Source of the DNA: Streptomyces sp. CC53
GTDB lineage: Bacteria; Actinomycetota; Actinomycetes; Streptomycetales; Streptomycetaceae
NCBI RefSeq assembly: GCF_001865245.1
Contig: NZ_MKXB01000220.1
Span: 1-64,000 of the forward strand
Length of the DNA stretch: 64,000 nucleotides
Direction: 5' to 3'
In this document: positions 1 to 8,281 of the stretch, one piece after another
How positions within the stretch are numbered: position 1 is the first letter of the stretch
Layout: each line of letters starts with the position of its first letter
Made by a program: the position numbers and the translations under genes
Notes under the pieces: model-generated
The model's database searches: none
The model's input: only the letters and a program-made list of their open reading frames with translations
Told to the model about the DNA's origin: nothing

Positions 1-1393
1 CCGCCGCACCCAGCAGCGCCGCCACCACCAGCAGCTGCACCGCCGGCACCGCCGCGTACGGCAGCCCCGCCGCCACCGGCAGCGCGCACACCACCAGCGC
101 GCCCAGACCCAGCGCCCCGCACCGCGCGGCCACCCGCACGCCCGGACCCCCGGCCCCGGCGGGCACCGCGGCCCCCGACACCAGCACCCCCGCCACGAGG
201 GCCACCGCGACCACCGCCGGCCACACGGCGAGCGGACCCACCGTGGCCGGCCCCGCCGGGACCGCACCCGACCACACCTCCGGCACCCGCGCCGCCTGCA
301 CCAGCACCAGCGGCGGCACGGCCACCAGCAGACCCGCCCACATCAACCCGTCCGACGCCCACACCAGCCCGCGCCGCACCCCCTGCGGCACCACCCGAGT
401 CGCCGGCCGCACCGCCACGGCCACCGCCGGCAGCGCCGCGCACACCACGTACCCCGTCCACACCCACGCGGCGGGCGCCACCGCGCGCAGCAGCCCGCCG
501 CCCGCAGCCGTCCACGCCGACGCCGCCACGACCGCGCACGCCACCGCCCCGACGCCCGACACCCGCCACGCGACCGCCGTACCCAGCACAGCGCCCGCCA
601 GCAGCAGCACGGCGGGCTCCACACCCCCCCGCAGCGACGCCTCCGCACCGGTCAGCAGGGCCGGCCCGGCGGTCAGCGCGGCCGCCACCCACGCGGACGC
701 GCCCACCGCCGCCGAGCGCACCCGCAGCGCCAGCGCCGCATCCGCCGCACCCGTCGCCAGCAGCGCCCACGCGACCGCCTGCCCGTCGCCCCCGAGGGCC
801 ACCACCGCCAGCACCGGCGGCAGTTGCCCCGCGCAGACCGCCGCCGGCAGCGGCGCCCGCAGGCCCCGGACCAGCAGCCCGTACCCGGCCCACACCACGG
901 CGAGCAGCGCCGCCGCCACCGCCGCGTACCCCGAAGCGCCCCACGCCCACGGCTCCGCGACGAGGTACAGCGCCAGAGCGTCGAGCAGCGTCAGCACCAG
1001 CGCCAGCGCCGCCACCGCCTCCGCCGTCGCCGACAGGCCGCGCCGCAGCAGCAGCACCGGGACACCGAGCGCCACGACCGTCACCACGCTCAGCACCGCC
1101 GTACGGCCACCGATTCCGAGCGCCCCCCAACTCACCAGCGTGAACGCCAGCGCGGCGACCGCCAGCAGCGTCCCGCCCAGCGTCAGCAGCGCCGTCCGCA
1201 CACCCCGCGGCGACGCCTCACCACCCGCCCGGCCGCCCCACCCCGGGGCGTCCGGTGCCTGCGCACCCTCCACCCGCAGAACCCCCAGCAGCCACGTGCG
1301 GCGTGCCAGCAGCCACGAGCGGCGTGCGTCCAGGCGTTCCAGTTCGCGATCGATGAGCACCAGCTCCTGAGCCGGTGAAGGGAGGCTGTCCAT
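1..1393 (-). CDS. SCO7613-type multi-spanning membrane protein (5' part, runs off left edge)
   Basis: Reading the minus strand from an ATG at 1393 gives an uninterrupted frame of 464 codons that leaves the window at base 1. It begins MDSLPSPAQELVLIDRELER with a short charged helix (LDARRSWLLARRTWLL, about residues 22-38). A long series of Leu/Val/Ala hydrophobic segments follows, with only short Arg-containing loops, consistent with ten or more membrane spans in the visible part. The opening 'IDRELERLDARR..LL.RR.WL' is what I recall from Streptomyces proteins annotated as SCO7613 C-terminal-domain membrane proteins, which are usually very long. No catalytic motif is visible and the function is unknown. 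No clear ribosome-binding site precedes the ATG, so the start is less certain than the frame. The other open frames over this stretch are composition shadows. Confidence 0.7.
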   Translation of the reverse strand, partial: MDSLPSPAQELVLIDRELERLDARRSWLLARRTWLLGVLRVEGAQAPDAPGWGGRAGGEASPRGVRTALLTLGGTLLAVAALAFTLVSWGALGIGGRTAVLSVVTVVALGVPVLLLRRGLSATAEAVAALALVLTLLDALALYLVAEPWAWGASGYAAVAAALLAVVWAGYGLLVRGLRAPLPAAVCAGQLPPVLAVVALGGDGQAVAWALLATGAADAALALRVRSAAVGASAWVAAALTAGPALLTGAEASLRGGVEPAVLLLAGAVLGTAVAWRVSGVGAVACAVVAASAWTAAGGGLLRAVAPAAWVWTGYVVCAALPAVAVAVRPATRVVPQGVRRGLVWASDGLMWAGLLVAVPPLVLVQAARVPEVWSGAVPAGPATVGPLAVWPAVVAVALVAGVLVSGAAVPAGAGGPGVRVAARCGALGLGALVVCALPVAAGLPYAAVPAVQLLVVAALLGAA

Positions 1394-1485
1394 GCCAGGC
1401 AGTGTGGGGCCCGTCACGCCCGCGCGACATGCGCGCGCCTACTCAGATCCGGGTGAGTACGCCTTCCCCGGCGCACACTTCCCCC

Positions 1486-1938
1486 ATGGACTGGAGCCAC
1501 TACCGCTTCCGCAGCGTCTGGACCCTTCCCGCCGCGCCCGACACCGTCCACGCCATCCTCGCCGCTCCCGAGGACTACCCGCGGTGGTGGCCCCCCGTGC
1601 GCGACGTGGCCGTCCACGGCGACACCGCGACCGCCCGGGTCCGCTCCGTCCTGCCGTACACCCTCACCGTGCACCTGTCCCTGACCGAGCGCCGCCGAGA
1701 CGGCCCCGCGCGCGTCCTCGAAGCGGCCCTCACCGGTGACCTGGAGGGCTGGGCCCGCTGGACGCTCACCCCCCGCCGCGGCCACCGCACCCGTGCCGTC
1801 TACGAACAGGACGTCCACGCCCGCGCCCCCCTGCTCCGCCGCCTCGCCCTGCCCGGACGACCCCTCTTCCGTGCCAACCACGCCTGGATGATGCGCGCCG
1901 GCCGGCGCGGCCTCACCGCCCGGCTCCGCGCGGTTTGA
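1486..1938 (+). CDS. SRPBCC (START/polyketide-cyclase-like) family protein
   Basis: A 150-residue protein beginning MDWSHYRFRSVWTLPAAPDT. The N-terminal beta strand followed by 'VHAILAAPEDYPRWWPPVRDV' and the later 'LEGWARWTL' are typical of the SRPBCC ligand-binding fold (PF10604-like). Family members bind hydrophobic ligands or act as cyclases and aromatases, but no specific substrate can be inferred. The size fits a single-domain member. ATG 1486 was chosen because the domain starts there; an in-frame GTG at 1453 would add 11 residues. Neither has a good ribosome-binding site, so a leaderless or near-leaderless message is possible. It diverges from the membrane protein gene to its left, and the tRNA-Val gene lies 39 bp downstream. 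Confidence 0.75.
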   Translation: MDWSHYRFRSVWTLPAAPDTVHAILAAPEDYPRWWPPVRDVAVHGDTATARVRSVLPYTLTVHLSLTERRRDGPARVLEAALTGDLEGWARWTLTPRRGHRTRAVYEQDVHARAPLLRRLALPGRPLFRANHAWMMRAGRRGLTARLRAV

Positions 1939-1977
1939 TCGATGCAGCCCGGGGCCTGTATGGTTCAGTGCGTTCCC

Positions 1978-2049
1978 GGGCGATTAGCTCAGCGGGAGAG
2001 CGCTTCGTTCACACCGAAGAGGTCACTGGTTCGAACCCAGTATCGCCCA
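1978..2049 (+). tRNA. tRNA-Val (anticodon CAC)
   Basis: A complete cloverleaf can be drawn. The acceptor arm GGGCGAT (1978-1984) pairs with ATCGCCC (2042-2048), and A2049 is the discriminator. The D-arm contains TAGCTCAGCGGGAGAG, the anticodon stem CTTCG/CGAAG encloses the loop TTCACAC (anticodon CAC, reading GTG), and the T-arm contains GGTTCGAACC. The genomic 3' end reads ACCG rather than ACCA, so CCA would be completed after transcription. GTG is the kind of G-ending Val codon favoured in this GC-rich genome. Confidence 0.95.
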
Positions 2050-2056
2050 CCGACCG

Positions 2057-2090
2057 GAAGGCCGGCCCACGTTTCACCGGGTCGGCCTTC
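2057..2090 (+). terminator. Hairpin terminator after tRNA-Val
   Basis: GAAGGCCGGCCC pairs with GGGTCGGCCTTC (12 bp with one G-U) around a 10-nt loop, starting 8 bases after the tRNA. There is no U-tract, as is usual for Streptomyces hairpin terminators. Confidence 0.6.
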
Positions 2091-2135
2091 GGCCGTTCCC
2101 GGCCGTGCGCCGTGGACCCCGGTACCGGTACGCGA

Positions 2136-2864
2136 TCACGCGGCCGCCGCCGACTGCTCGGGTCGCAGCGGCCACGCCGGATCCACCGCCTCCTCCGAGC
2201 CGTTCCGCGCGAACCACGCCTGCAGCCCCCGCGCCTGCGCGGCATGCCAGACCGCCTGCCGGGCGTGCAGCTCCGCCACCGACAGCTCCGCGACCCGCTC
2301 GGCGAACCGCCGCCCCACCGCCCGTACGACCTCCAGCGCGGCCGCCGCGTCCTGCGCCGCGTCATGCGCCCCGTCCAGCACCACCTCGTAGTGCGCGCAC
2401 AGGTCCGTCAGCGTGCGGCGCCCCTTGCGGTACCGGTCCAGGTGCTTGTCCAGCACCCGCGGATCCAGCACGCACAGCGACACGTTCTGCAGGTACCGCC
2501 CCAGTGAGGACGCCCGGTGCCGCCGCAACTCCCGGTCCAGCAGCGTCAGATCGAAGGGGGCGTTCATCACCACCAGCGGCCGCCCCGCCGCGCACTGCTC
2601 CACGAGCAGCCGCGCTATCTCCTCCATCACCGGCGCGGGCCACCGCCCGAACCGCTGGAGGTGCCCGTCCGTCAGACCGTGGACCTCCGTCGCCGCGGCG
2701 GGCACCGGGACACCGGGGTTCACCAGCCACCGCGTCGCCCGCAGCCGGCCCCCCGGCACGTCCTGCACCACCACCGCCGCCGAGACGATCCGGTCCCGCT
2801 CGACGTCCACACCCGTCGTCTCCGTGTCGAACGCGGCCAGAGGACCCTCGTACCAGTGCGCCAT
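2136..2864 (-). CDS. 3'-5' exonuclease, DEDDh family (DnaQ-like)
   Basis: A 242-residue single-domain exonuclease with all DEDDh motifs: Exo I FDTETTG near residue 11, 'HGLTDG' near 68, Exo II NAPFD near 105, and Exo III HDAAQDA near 176, whose His and Asp complete the metal site. Family members remove nucleotides from 3' ends of DNA or RNA, and the substrate here is unknown. It lacks a polymerase or BRCT partner domain, so it is a stand-alone nuclease rather than a Pol III epsilon subunit with extensions. Start ATG 2864 has GAGGAG 8 bases upstream; the frame stays open further upstream but has no better site. The gene is monocistronic and its 3' end faces the tRNA-Val terminator. Confidence 0.88.
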   Translation of the reverse strand: MAHWYEGPLAAFDTETTGVDVERDRIVSAAVVVQDVPGGRLRATRWLVNPGVPVPAAATEVHGLTDGHLQRFGRWPAPVMEEIARLLVEQCAAGRPLVVMNAPFDLTLLDRELRRHRASSLGRYLQNVSLCVLDPRVLDKHLDRYRKGRRTLTDLCAHYEVVLDGAHDAAQDAAAALEVVRAVGRRFAERVAELSVAELHARQAVWHAAQARGLQAWFARNGSEEAVDPAWPLRPEQSAAAA

Positions 2865-3015
2865 AGCCCGAACTCCTCGCACATCACCGGCAGATGGACC
2901 GATCCCCTGCCGAACCGGTGATACCCGGACCGTTTGCCCCGTACGCCGTCCGGTCACAACAACCCTGAAAGAGCACGCAACTGACGCTCAGCCAGCCCGG
3001 AAGGCACAAGGAGCC

Positions 3016-3666
3016 ATGGCGCTCGCGGCGTACCCTGACCCCGCAGACCCGGGAGGCTCAAGAGCCCGGGAACACCCCGCCACCCCCCACGCCCCACCCA
3101 CCACGGCGACCGACAGCACCCCGCCCCCCGCACCGGCACCCCACGTTCCTCACGCGCGCGGCTCCCTCGCCCCCACCGCCTGCATGGAGACCCTCCAGGT
3201 GGGCTACCTCCACGCCGTCGCAGCCGCAGCAGGATGCACGCTCTCCCAACCCTTCCCCGACAACGGCATCGACTGGCACGTCAGCCACAGCGCCCCCGGT
3301 CACACCGTCGACGACGAAGTCACCATAAAGATCCAGCTCAAGGCCACGTACCAGATACCACCGCAACCCCCCGGACCTGCCTTCTCGTTCACCCTCGACA
3401 ACGCCCACCTCGCCAAACTGGCCCGCACGCCCGTCGCCGTCCACAAGATCCTCGTCGTCATGCTCGTCCCCCGCACCCAGGACGACTGGCTGCGCGCCCA
3501 CCACGACCGGCTCGACCTGCGCCACTGCTGCTACTGGACCAACCTCGCCGGCCACCCCGTCACCGGACGGCACCGCACCACCGTCCGCATCCCCACCTCA
3601 CGGATCTTCGACGACCGGGCCCTCTGCGCGATCATGACCCGGGTCGGCGCGGGAGGGAGACCCTGA
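3016..3666 (+). CDS. DUF4365 protein, predicted PD-(D/E)XK nuclease-like
   Basis: A 216-residue protein. Residues 1-56 are Pro/Ala-rich and poorly ordered. From METLQVGYLHAVAAAAG onward it matches the DUF4365 fold, with the acidic 'DNGIDW' followed by 'DEVTIKIQLKATY', the D...QxK arrangement typical of PD-(D/E)XK-like nucleases. The catalytic role is inferred from this pattern and activity is unproven. Start ATG 3016 lies only 2 bases after AAGGAG, which is tight, but relatives I recall begin with MALA. The next gene starts at 3666 inside this stop codon (TGATG), so the two are translationally coupled and probably work together. The pair precedes thrS and appears to be part of the Streptomyces core gene order rather than an island. 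Confidence 0.75.
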   Translation: MALAAYPDPADPGGSRAREHPATPHAPPTTATDSTPPPAPAPHVPHARGSLAPTACMETLQVGYLHAVAAAAGCTLSQPFPDNGIDWHVSHSAPGHTVDDEVTIKIQLKATYQIPPQPPGPAFSFTLDNAHLAKLARTPVAVHKILVVMLVPRTQDDWLRAHHDRLDLRHCCYWTNLAGHPVTGRHRTTVRIPTSRIFDDRALCAIMTRVGAGGRP

Positions 3667-4796
3667 TGCACCACCGGCCCACCGGACCGGCCGACCCCGA
3701 CCCCCGCGTCCTCACCGCCCTCCTCCACCGGCACGGCTGGCAGCCCCACGGCAGCCGCACCGGACCCTGCACCCGCTGGACCCCGCCGCCGGGCCACACC
3801 GCAGGCCCCGTCAGCCTCCTGGTGCCCGCCGGACGTATCTTCCCCGACTCCGGCGACCTCCTCGCCGAAGCCGTCGCCGCCCTCGTCCGCTGCCCCGACC
3901 CCACCGCCCGCGACATCCTCACCGGCCTCACCACCCCCAGCGACGAGATCCGATGGACCCGCGACACCCCCCACCCCGCCGCCCATGACGCCGCACCCTG
4001 GACCGCGGACGCACACCTGCGCGCCTCCGCCCGGCAACTCCTCCTCGCCGCCGCCCTCGCCGTCCACGGACCGGCCCGCCACCACGGCGCCCGCCACCGC
4101 CGCAGCGCCCGGCGCCTCCTCGACCCCGTCCTCGTCGGCACCGCACCCGCCTCCCGCGCCCTCACCGCCTTCGTTCCCGTCGACCCCGGCCGCCCCCTCA
4201 CCGAACGCCTCCACCACGCCCTCCACGCCACCCGCGACGCCGTCGACTACCAGCGCGCCACCGGCCGCGCCGACGCCTTCGACACCGCCGTCGCCGCAGG
4301 CGCCAGCCGCGAACTCACCGAAGCCCTCATCGCCCTCGTCCACGGCACCCAGGGCGCCGCCGTCACCCTCGCCTGGGCCCCCGCGCCCGGCCCTCCCCGC
4401 GACTGCGCCGCCCGCCCCGGGCCCGTCGAGTTCACCCCCGGCGACCTCCCCGCCCTGCGCCGCGCCTCCAGCCGGTACCTGAACGACGAACCCGCCGTAC
4501 CGGCAAGGATCACCGGCACCGTCGTACGCCTCCGCCGCGCCGCCCCGAGCGGGCCGGGCACCGTCCGGCTCCGCGTGCTGGCCGGCGCCGACGTGGCCCA
4601 CCTGCGCGTCACCCTCGACGAGGACGGCTACCGCACCGCCGTCCGCGCCCACCTCGCCGGGCTGCCCCTGCGCGTCTCCGGCCGGCTGGAGAGCCGCGGC
4701 GGCTTCCGCAGGCTCACCGGCGCCCACGGCGTCGCACCGGTGCAGGTGGACGCGGCGGAGCGGGAGCGGCTGCTCAAGGCGCACGACGAGGACTGA
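3666..4796 (+). CDS. Conserved hypothetical protein coupled to the DUF4365 gene
   Basis: A 376-residue protein starting MHHRPTGPADPD, with its ATG overlapping the DUF4365 stop. There are no membrane segments and no catalytic motif that I recognise. Residues about 190-240 resemble a helical region (LTERLHHALHATRDAVDYQR). The C-terminal 100 residues (ITGTVVRLRRAA..., VRLRVLAGADVAHLRVTLDEDGY, GLPLRVSGRL) have the alternating beta pattern of a small barrel such as an OB fold, which could suit nucleic-acid or protein binding; this is inference. The overlapping start implies equimolar synthesis with the DUF4365 protein. A 114-bp gap separates it from thrS, which appears to have its own promoter. 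Confidence 0.7.
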   Translation: MHHRPTGPADPDPRVLTALLHRHGWQPHGSRTGPCTRWTPPPGHTAGPVSLLVPAGRIFPDSGDLLAEAVAALVRCPDPTARDILTGLTTPSDEIRWTRDTPHPAAHDAAPWTADAHLRASARQLLLAAALAVHGPARHHGARHRRSARRLLDPVLVGTAPASRALTAFVPVDPGRPLTERLHHALHATRDAVDYQRATGRADAFDTAVAAGASRELTEALIALVHGTQGAAVTLAWAPAPGPPRDCAARPGPVEFTPGDLPALRRASSRYLNDEPAVPARITGTVVRLRRAAPSGPGTVRLRVLAGADVAHLRVTLDEDGYRTAVRAHLAGLPLRVSGRLESRGGFRRLTGAHGVAPVQVDAAERERLLKAHDED

Positions 4797-4910
4797 AGGG
4801 CCGGGGCGGAACGGTTTCGCGGAGGAGGAGCGCGGCTCGGTACCATGCCAGGACGTATCGCGCGCGCCGTGGGAACGGCCGCGCTGCCCCCCTTCAGTCA
4901 GGAGAGACCG

Positions 4911-6887
4911 GTGTCAGACGTCCGTGTGATCATCCAACGCGATTCCGAGCGGGAAGAGCGCGTGGTGACGACGGGCACTACGGCCGCCGACCTCTTCCCC
5001 GGCGAGCGCACCGTCGTCGCGGCCCGCGTGGACGGCGAGCTGAAGGACCTCGCGTACGAGCTGAAGGACGGCGAGACCGTCGAGGCCGTCGGGATCTCCT
5101 CCGAGGACGGCCTCGCCATCCTGCGCCACTCCACCGCGCACGTCATGGCCCAGGCCGTCCAGGAGCTCTTCCCCGAGGCCAAGCTGGGTATCGGCCCGCC
5201 GGTCAAGGACGGCTTCTACTACGACTTCGACGTCGAGAAGCCGTTCACGCCCGAGGACCTCAAGGCCATCGAGAAGAAGATGCAGGAGATCCAGAAGCGG
5301 GGCCAGCGCTTCTCCCGCCGCGTCGTCACCGACGAGGCCGCCCGCGAGGAACTGGCCGGCGAGCCGTACAAGCTGGAGCTCATCGGTCTCAAGGGCTCCG
5401 CCTCCAGCGAGGACGGCGCGGACGTCGAGGTGGGCGCCGGCGAGCTGACCATCTACGACAACCTGGACCCGAAGACCGGCGACCTGTGCTGGAAGGACCT
5501 GTGCAGGGGCCCGCACCTGCCCACCACCAGGAACATCCCGGCGTTCAAGCTCATGCGGAACGCCGCCGCCTACTGGCGCGGCAGCGAGAAGAACCCCATG
5601 CTCCAGCGGATCTACGGCACCGCCTGGCCGTCCAAGGACGAGCTGAAGGCGTACCTGGACTTCCTCGCCGAGGCCGAGAAGCGCGACCACCGCAAGCTCG
5701 GCAGCGAGCTGGACCTCTTCTCCATCCCGGAGCAGATCGGCTCCGGCCTCGCGGTCTTCCACCCGCGCGGCGGCATCATCCGCCGCGTCATGGAGGACTA
5801 CTCGCGCCGCCGGCACGAGGAGGAGGGGTACGAGTTCGTCTACACCCCGCACGCGACCAAGGGGAAGCTCTTCGAGACCTCGGGTCACCTGGACTGGTAC
5901 GCCGACGGCATGTACCCGCCCATGCAGCTCGACGAGGGCGTGGACTACTACCTCAAGCCCATGAACTGCCCCATGCACAACCTGGTCTTCGACGCGCGGG
6001 GCCGCTCGTACCGCGAGCTGCCCCTGAGGCTGTTCGAGTTCGGGACGGTGTACCGGTACGAGAAGTCGGGCGTCGTGCACGGTCTGACCCGCGCCCGCGG
6101 CTTCACACAGGACGACGCGCACATCTACTGCACCCGCGAGCAGATGGCCGAGGAGCTCGACAGGACGCTGACCTTCGTCCTGAACCTGCTGCGGGACTAC
6201 GGTCTGACCGACTTCTACCTGGAGCTGTCGACCAAGGACGAGACGAAGTTCGTCGGCAGCGACGAGGTCTGGGAAGAGGCCACCGAGACCCTGCGCAAGG
6301 TCGCCGAGAAGCAGGGCCTGCCCCTCACCCCCGACCCGGGTGGCGCGGCCTTCTACGGCCCGAAGATCTCCGTCCAGGCGCGGGACGCCATCGGCCGCAC
6401 CTGGCAGATGTCGACCATCCAGCTCGACTTCAACCTGCCGGAGCGTTTCCATCTGGAGTACACGGCGGCCGACGGCACCAAACAGCGCCCGGTCATGATC
6501 CACCGTGCGCTGTTCGGCTCCATCGAGCGGTTCTTCGCCGTGCTGCTGGAGCACTACGCGGGCGCCATGCCCCCGTGGCTGGCCCCGGTCCAGGCGGTCG
6601 GCATCCCGGTCGGCGACGCGCACGTCGCATACCTCCAGGAGTTCGCCGCCGAGGCTAAGCGGAAGGGCCTGCGGGTCGAGGTGGACGCCTCGTCGGACCG
6701 GATGCAGAAGAAGATCCGCAATCAGCAGAAGCAGAAGGTCCCGTTCATGATCATCGTCGGCGACGACGACATGAGCGCGGGCACGGTCTCCTTCCGCTAC
6801 CGCGACGGTTCGCAGAAGAACGGCATTCCGCGTGACCTCGCGCTGCAGGAGCTCGTCGACGCTGTCGAGCGCCGCATTCAGGTGTGA
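4911..6887 (+). CDS. thrS: Threonine--tRNA ligase
   Basis: ThrRS charges tRNA-Thr with threonine in the cytoplasm. The 658-residue length is standard. Domains: TGS (about 1-62), the editing/SAD domain with [10 protein letters not shown] (about 73-82) and '[10 protein letters not shown]' (about 188-197), the class II catalytic core, and the anticodon-binding domain (about 560-658). Catalytic zinc ligands lie in MNCPMH (about 351-356), '[11 protein letters not shown]' (about 398-408) and 'MIHRALFGS' (about 529-537). GTG 4911 is preferred because AGGAGA lies 6 bases upstream and the TGS domain begins there; an upstream in-frame ATG (4845) lacks one. TACCAT at 4841-4846 could be a -10 element. 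No T-box leader is visible. A HIT gene follows after a hairpin, as in other actinobacteria. Confidence 0.97.
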   Translation: MSDVRVIIQRDSEREERVVTTGTTAADLFPGERTVVAARVDGELKDLAYELKDGETVEAVGISSEDGLAILRHSTAHVMAQAVQELFPEAKLGIGPPVKDGFYYDFDVEKPFTPEDLKAIEKKMQEIQKRGQRFSRRVVTDEAAREELAGEPYKLELIGLKGSASSEDGADVEVGAGELTIYDNLDPKTGDLCWKDLCRGPHLPTTRNIPAFKLMRNAAAYWRGSEKNPMLQRIYGTAWPSKDELKAYLDFLAEAEKRDHRKLGSELDLFSIPEQIGSGLAVFHPRGGIIRRVMEDYSRRRHEEEGYEFVYTPHATKGKLFETSGHLDWYADGMYPPMQLDEGVDYYLKPMNCPMHNLVFDARGRSYRELPLRLFEFGTVYRYEKSGVVHGLTRARGFTQDDAHIYCTREQMAEELDRTLTFVLNLLRDYGLTDFYLELSTKDETKFVGSDEVWEEATETLRKVAEKQGLPLTPDPGGAAFYGPKISVQARDAIGRTWQMSTIQLDFNLPERFHLEYTAADGTKQRPVMIHRALFGSIERFFAVLLEHYAGAMPPWLAPVQAVGIPVGDAHVAYLQEFAAEAKRKGLRVEVDASSDRMQKKIRNQQKQKVPFMIIVGDDDMSAGTVSFRYRDGSQKNGIPRDLALQELVDAVERRIQV

Positions 6888-6975
6888 CGCTGTCCCCGTG
6901 TGAGCGGGGGTGATCCCGGCCCGGAGAAGGCCGTCGGGTGGGACGCAGTCCGGTCCCCTCACACGCGGGGGTCGT

Positions 6976-7006
6976 AGGGGGCGGTACCCGGCCGGGTACC
7001 GCCCCT
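6976..7006 (+). terminator. Hairpin terminator after thrS
   Basis: GGGGCGGTACCCG pairs with CGGGTACCGCCCC around a 2-base loop, about 90 bp after the thrS stop and 30 bp before the HIT gene. It separates the two transcription units or attenuates read-through. Confidence 0.6.
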
Positions 7007-7035
7007 CGGCGCATCCGCCGTCCCCGTGAGCCCAT

Positions 7036-7596
7036 ATGCTGATCCGCATGACGAATGAGCCGGAGCAGCAGATCGGAGTGGGGACGCCGGACGCGTTCCA
7101 GCGCCTGTGGACGCCCCACCGGATGGCCTACATCCAGGGCGAGAACAAGCCCACCGGCTCGGGGGCCGACGACGGCTGCCCGTTCTGCTCGATCCCGGCC
7201 AAGTCCGACGAGGACGGTCTGATCGTCGCCCGCGGCGAGAGCGTCTACGCGGTGCTGAACCTGTACCCGTACAACGGCGGGCACCTCATGATCGTCCCGT
7301 TCCGGCACGTCGCCGACTACACGGAGCTCGACGGGCCCGAGACCGCCGAGCTGGCCGAGTTCACCAAGCGGGCCATGAAGGCGCTGCGCGCCGCGTCCGG
7401 CGCGCACGGCTTCAACCTCGGGATGAACCAGGGAGACGCGGCCGGCGCCGGCATCGCCGCCCACCTCCACCAGCACATCGTCCCCCGCTGGGGCGGCGAC
7501 ACCAACTTCATGCCCGTCACCGCCCACACCAAGGTCCTGCCCCAGCTCCTCGCCGACACCCGGCGCATGCTCGCGGAGGCGTGGCCCGCCGTCTAG
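7036..7596 (+). CDS. HIT-family protein, Ap4A phosphorylase-like (Rv2613c type)
   Basis: A 186-residue histidine-triad protein. 'CPFC' near residue 49 is the zinc knuckle seen in this subgroup, and HLHQHIV near residue 141 is the histidine triad whose central His forms the nucleotidyl intermediate. In mycobacteria the equivalent gene beside thrS (Rv2613c) encodes a diadenosine tetraphosphate phosphorylase. Aminoacyl-tRNA synthetases make Ap4A, so the thrS neighbourhood is functionally sensible. Start: ATG 7036 or ATG 7048, neither with a strong ribosome-binding site, and 7048 is an equally good choice. The stop codon TAG (7594-7596) is part of the CTAG where an IS630-type element has inserted, so the reading frame is intact but the downstream neighbourhood is interrupted. 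Confidence 0.9.
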   Translation: MLIRMTNEPEQQIGVGTPDAFQRLWTPHRMAYIQGENKPTGSGADDGCPFCSIPAKSDEDGLIVARGESVYAVLNLYPYNGGHLMIVPFRHVADYTELDGPETAELAEFTKRAMKALRAASGAHGFNLGMNQGDAAGAGIAAHLHQHIVPRWGGDTNFMPVTAHTKVLPQLLADTRRMLAEAWPAV

Positions 7597-7621
7597 TGCT
7601 GTGACCGCATAGGTTCACCGG
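7593..7621 (+). repeat. Left terminal inverted repeat of the IS630-type element (with CTAG target)
   Basis: Reads CTAGTGCTGTGAC, then seven variable bases, then GTTCACCGG. Compared with the reverse complement of the right end, 24 of 29 positions match. The first four bases are the target CTAG, of which TAG is the stop codon of the HIT gene. Confidence 0.85.
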
Positions 7622-7763
7622 CTTGGCGATGCCGGCGCGCGAAACGGTGGGGGTTCCCGCCCCGTGGGATGAGTCGAGGGCCGTGAGGGGCGAGCGAAAC
7701 CGGTTGCGGGTGCGGACCGGTGCCTGAGAGCGTGTGGGTTCCCGCAACTGCGACGAGGCTTGG

Positions 7764-8231
7764 ATGACGATCTACTTCTACGGCGCGGACGAAGTCCCCT
7801 ACGGCTGCTTCTCCAACTTCTCTGCGCACGACCTGGAACTCGATGGGCACATGTGGCCGACCTCGGAGCACTACTTCCAGGCCCAGAAGTTCATCGGCAC
7901 CCGTCATGCCGATCTCATCCGTCGGGCTCGCACGCCGCTGCGTGCCGCCGAGTTGGGCCGGGACTCTTCCAGGCCGTTGCGGCGGGACTGGGAGCGTGTC
8001 AAGGACGACGTGATGCGCCGTGCCGTGGCGGCCAAGTTCCGAGCGCATGCGGACATCCGCGGCATCCTGTTGTCCACCGCCGACGAGGAGATCGTCGAGG
8101 ACACCGGCACCGACCACTACTGGGGCCGCGGCAGGACCGGGACCGGCAAGAACATGCTGGGCCGGATCCTGATGCGCACCCGCAATCAACTCCGCGCCGA
8201 AGCCGACGGAGGTCACGGTCACTTCGGGTAG
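7764..8231 (+). CDS. NADAR domain protein (YbiA/RibX-like), passenger gene of the IS element
   Basis: A 155-residue protein with the full NADAR signature in order: GCFSNFSAHDLELDG (about 13-27), WPTSEHYFQAQKF (about 31-43), 'AAELGR', 'DWERVKDDVMRRAVAAKF', and 'WGRGRTGTGKNMLGRILM' near the C-terminus. NADAR proteins act on ADP-ribose or riboflavin-pathway intermediates. Some remove ADP-ribose from guanine in DNA, and the domain occurs in anti-phage and toxin-antitoxin settings, but the substrate here cannot be deduced. ATG 7764 was chosen because GAGG lies 5 bases upstream; an in-frame GTG at 7734 would add ten residues. Codon use is less G/C-biased than in neighbours (TCT, GAT, GAA appear), consistent with recent arrival. 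It lies wholly inside the inverted repeats. Confidence 0.85.
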   Translation: MTIYFYGADEVPYGCFSNFSAHDLELDGHMWPTSEHYFQAQKFIGTRHADLIRRARTPLRAAELGRDSSRPLRRDWERVKDDVMRRAVAAKFRAHADIRGILLSTADEEIVEDTGTDHYWGRGRTGTGKNMLGRILMRTRNQLRAEADGGHGHFG

Positions 8232-8281
8232 CGCACTCGGGCCGTGCTGCCCATGCCGGGGCCCGGGGACGGGCGGGGCGG

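Noticed and set aside
243-1370. 375-residue plus-strand open frame
   Set aside because: It is Thr/Ala/Ser/Pro-rich without domains; the minus-strand frame over the same bases gives regular membrane helices.
4797-4910. T-box or other riboswitch before thrS
   Set aside because: No T-box sequence or specifier hairpin can be drawn in this 114-bp region.
7517-7747. Minus-strand gene at the left end of the IS element
   Set aside because: The frame spans the host HIT gene and the inverted repeat, so it cannot be an inherited coding unit.
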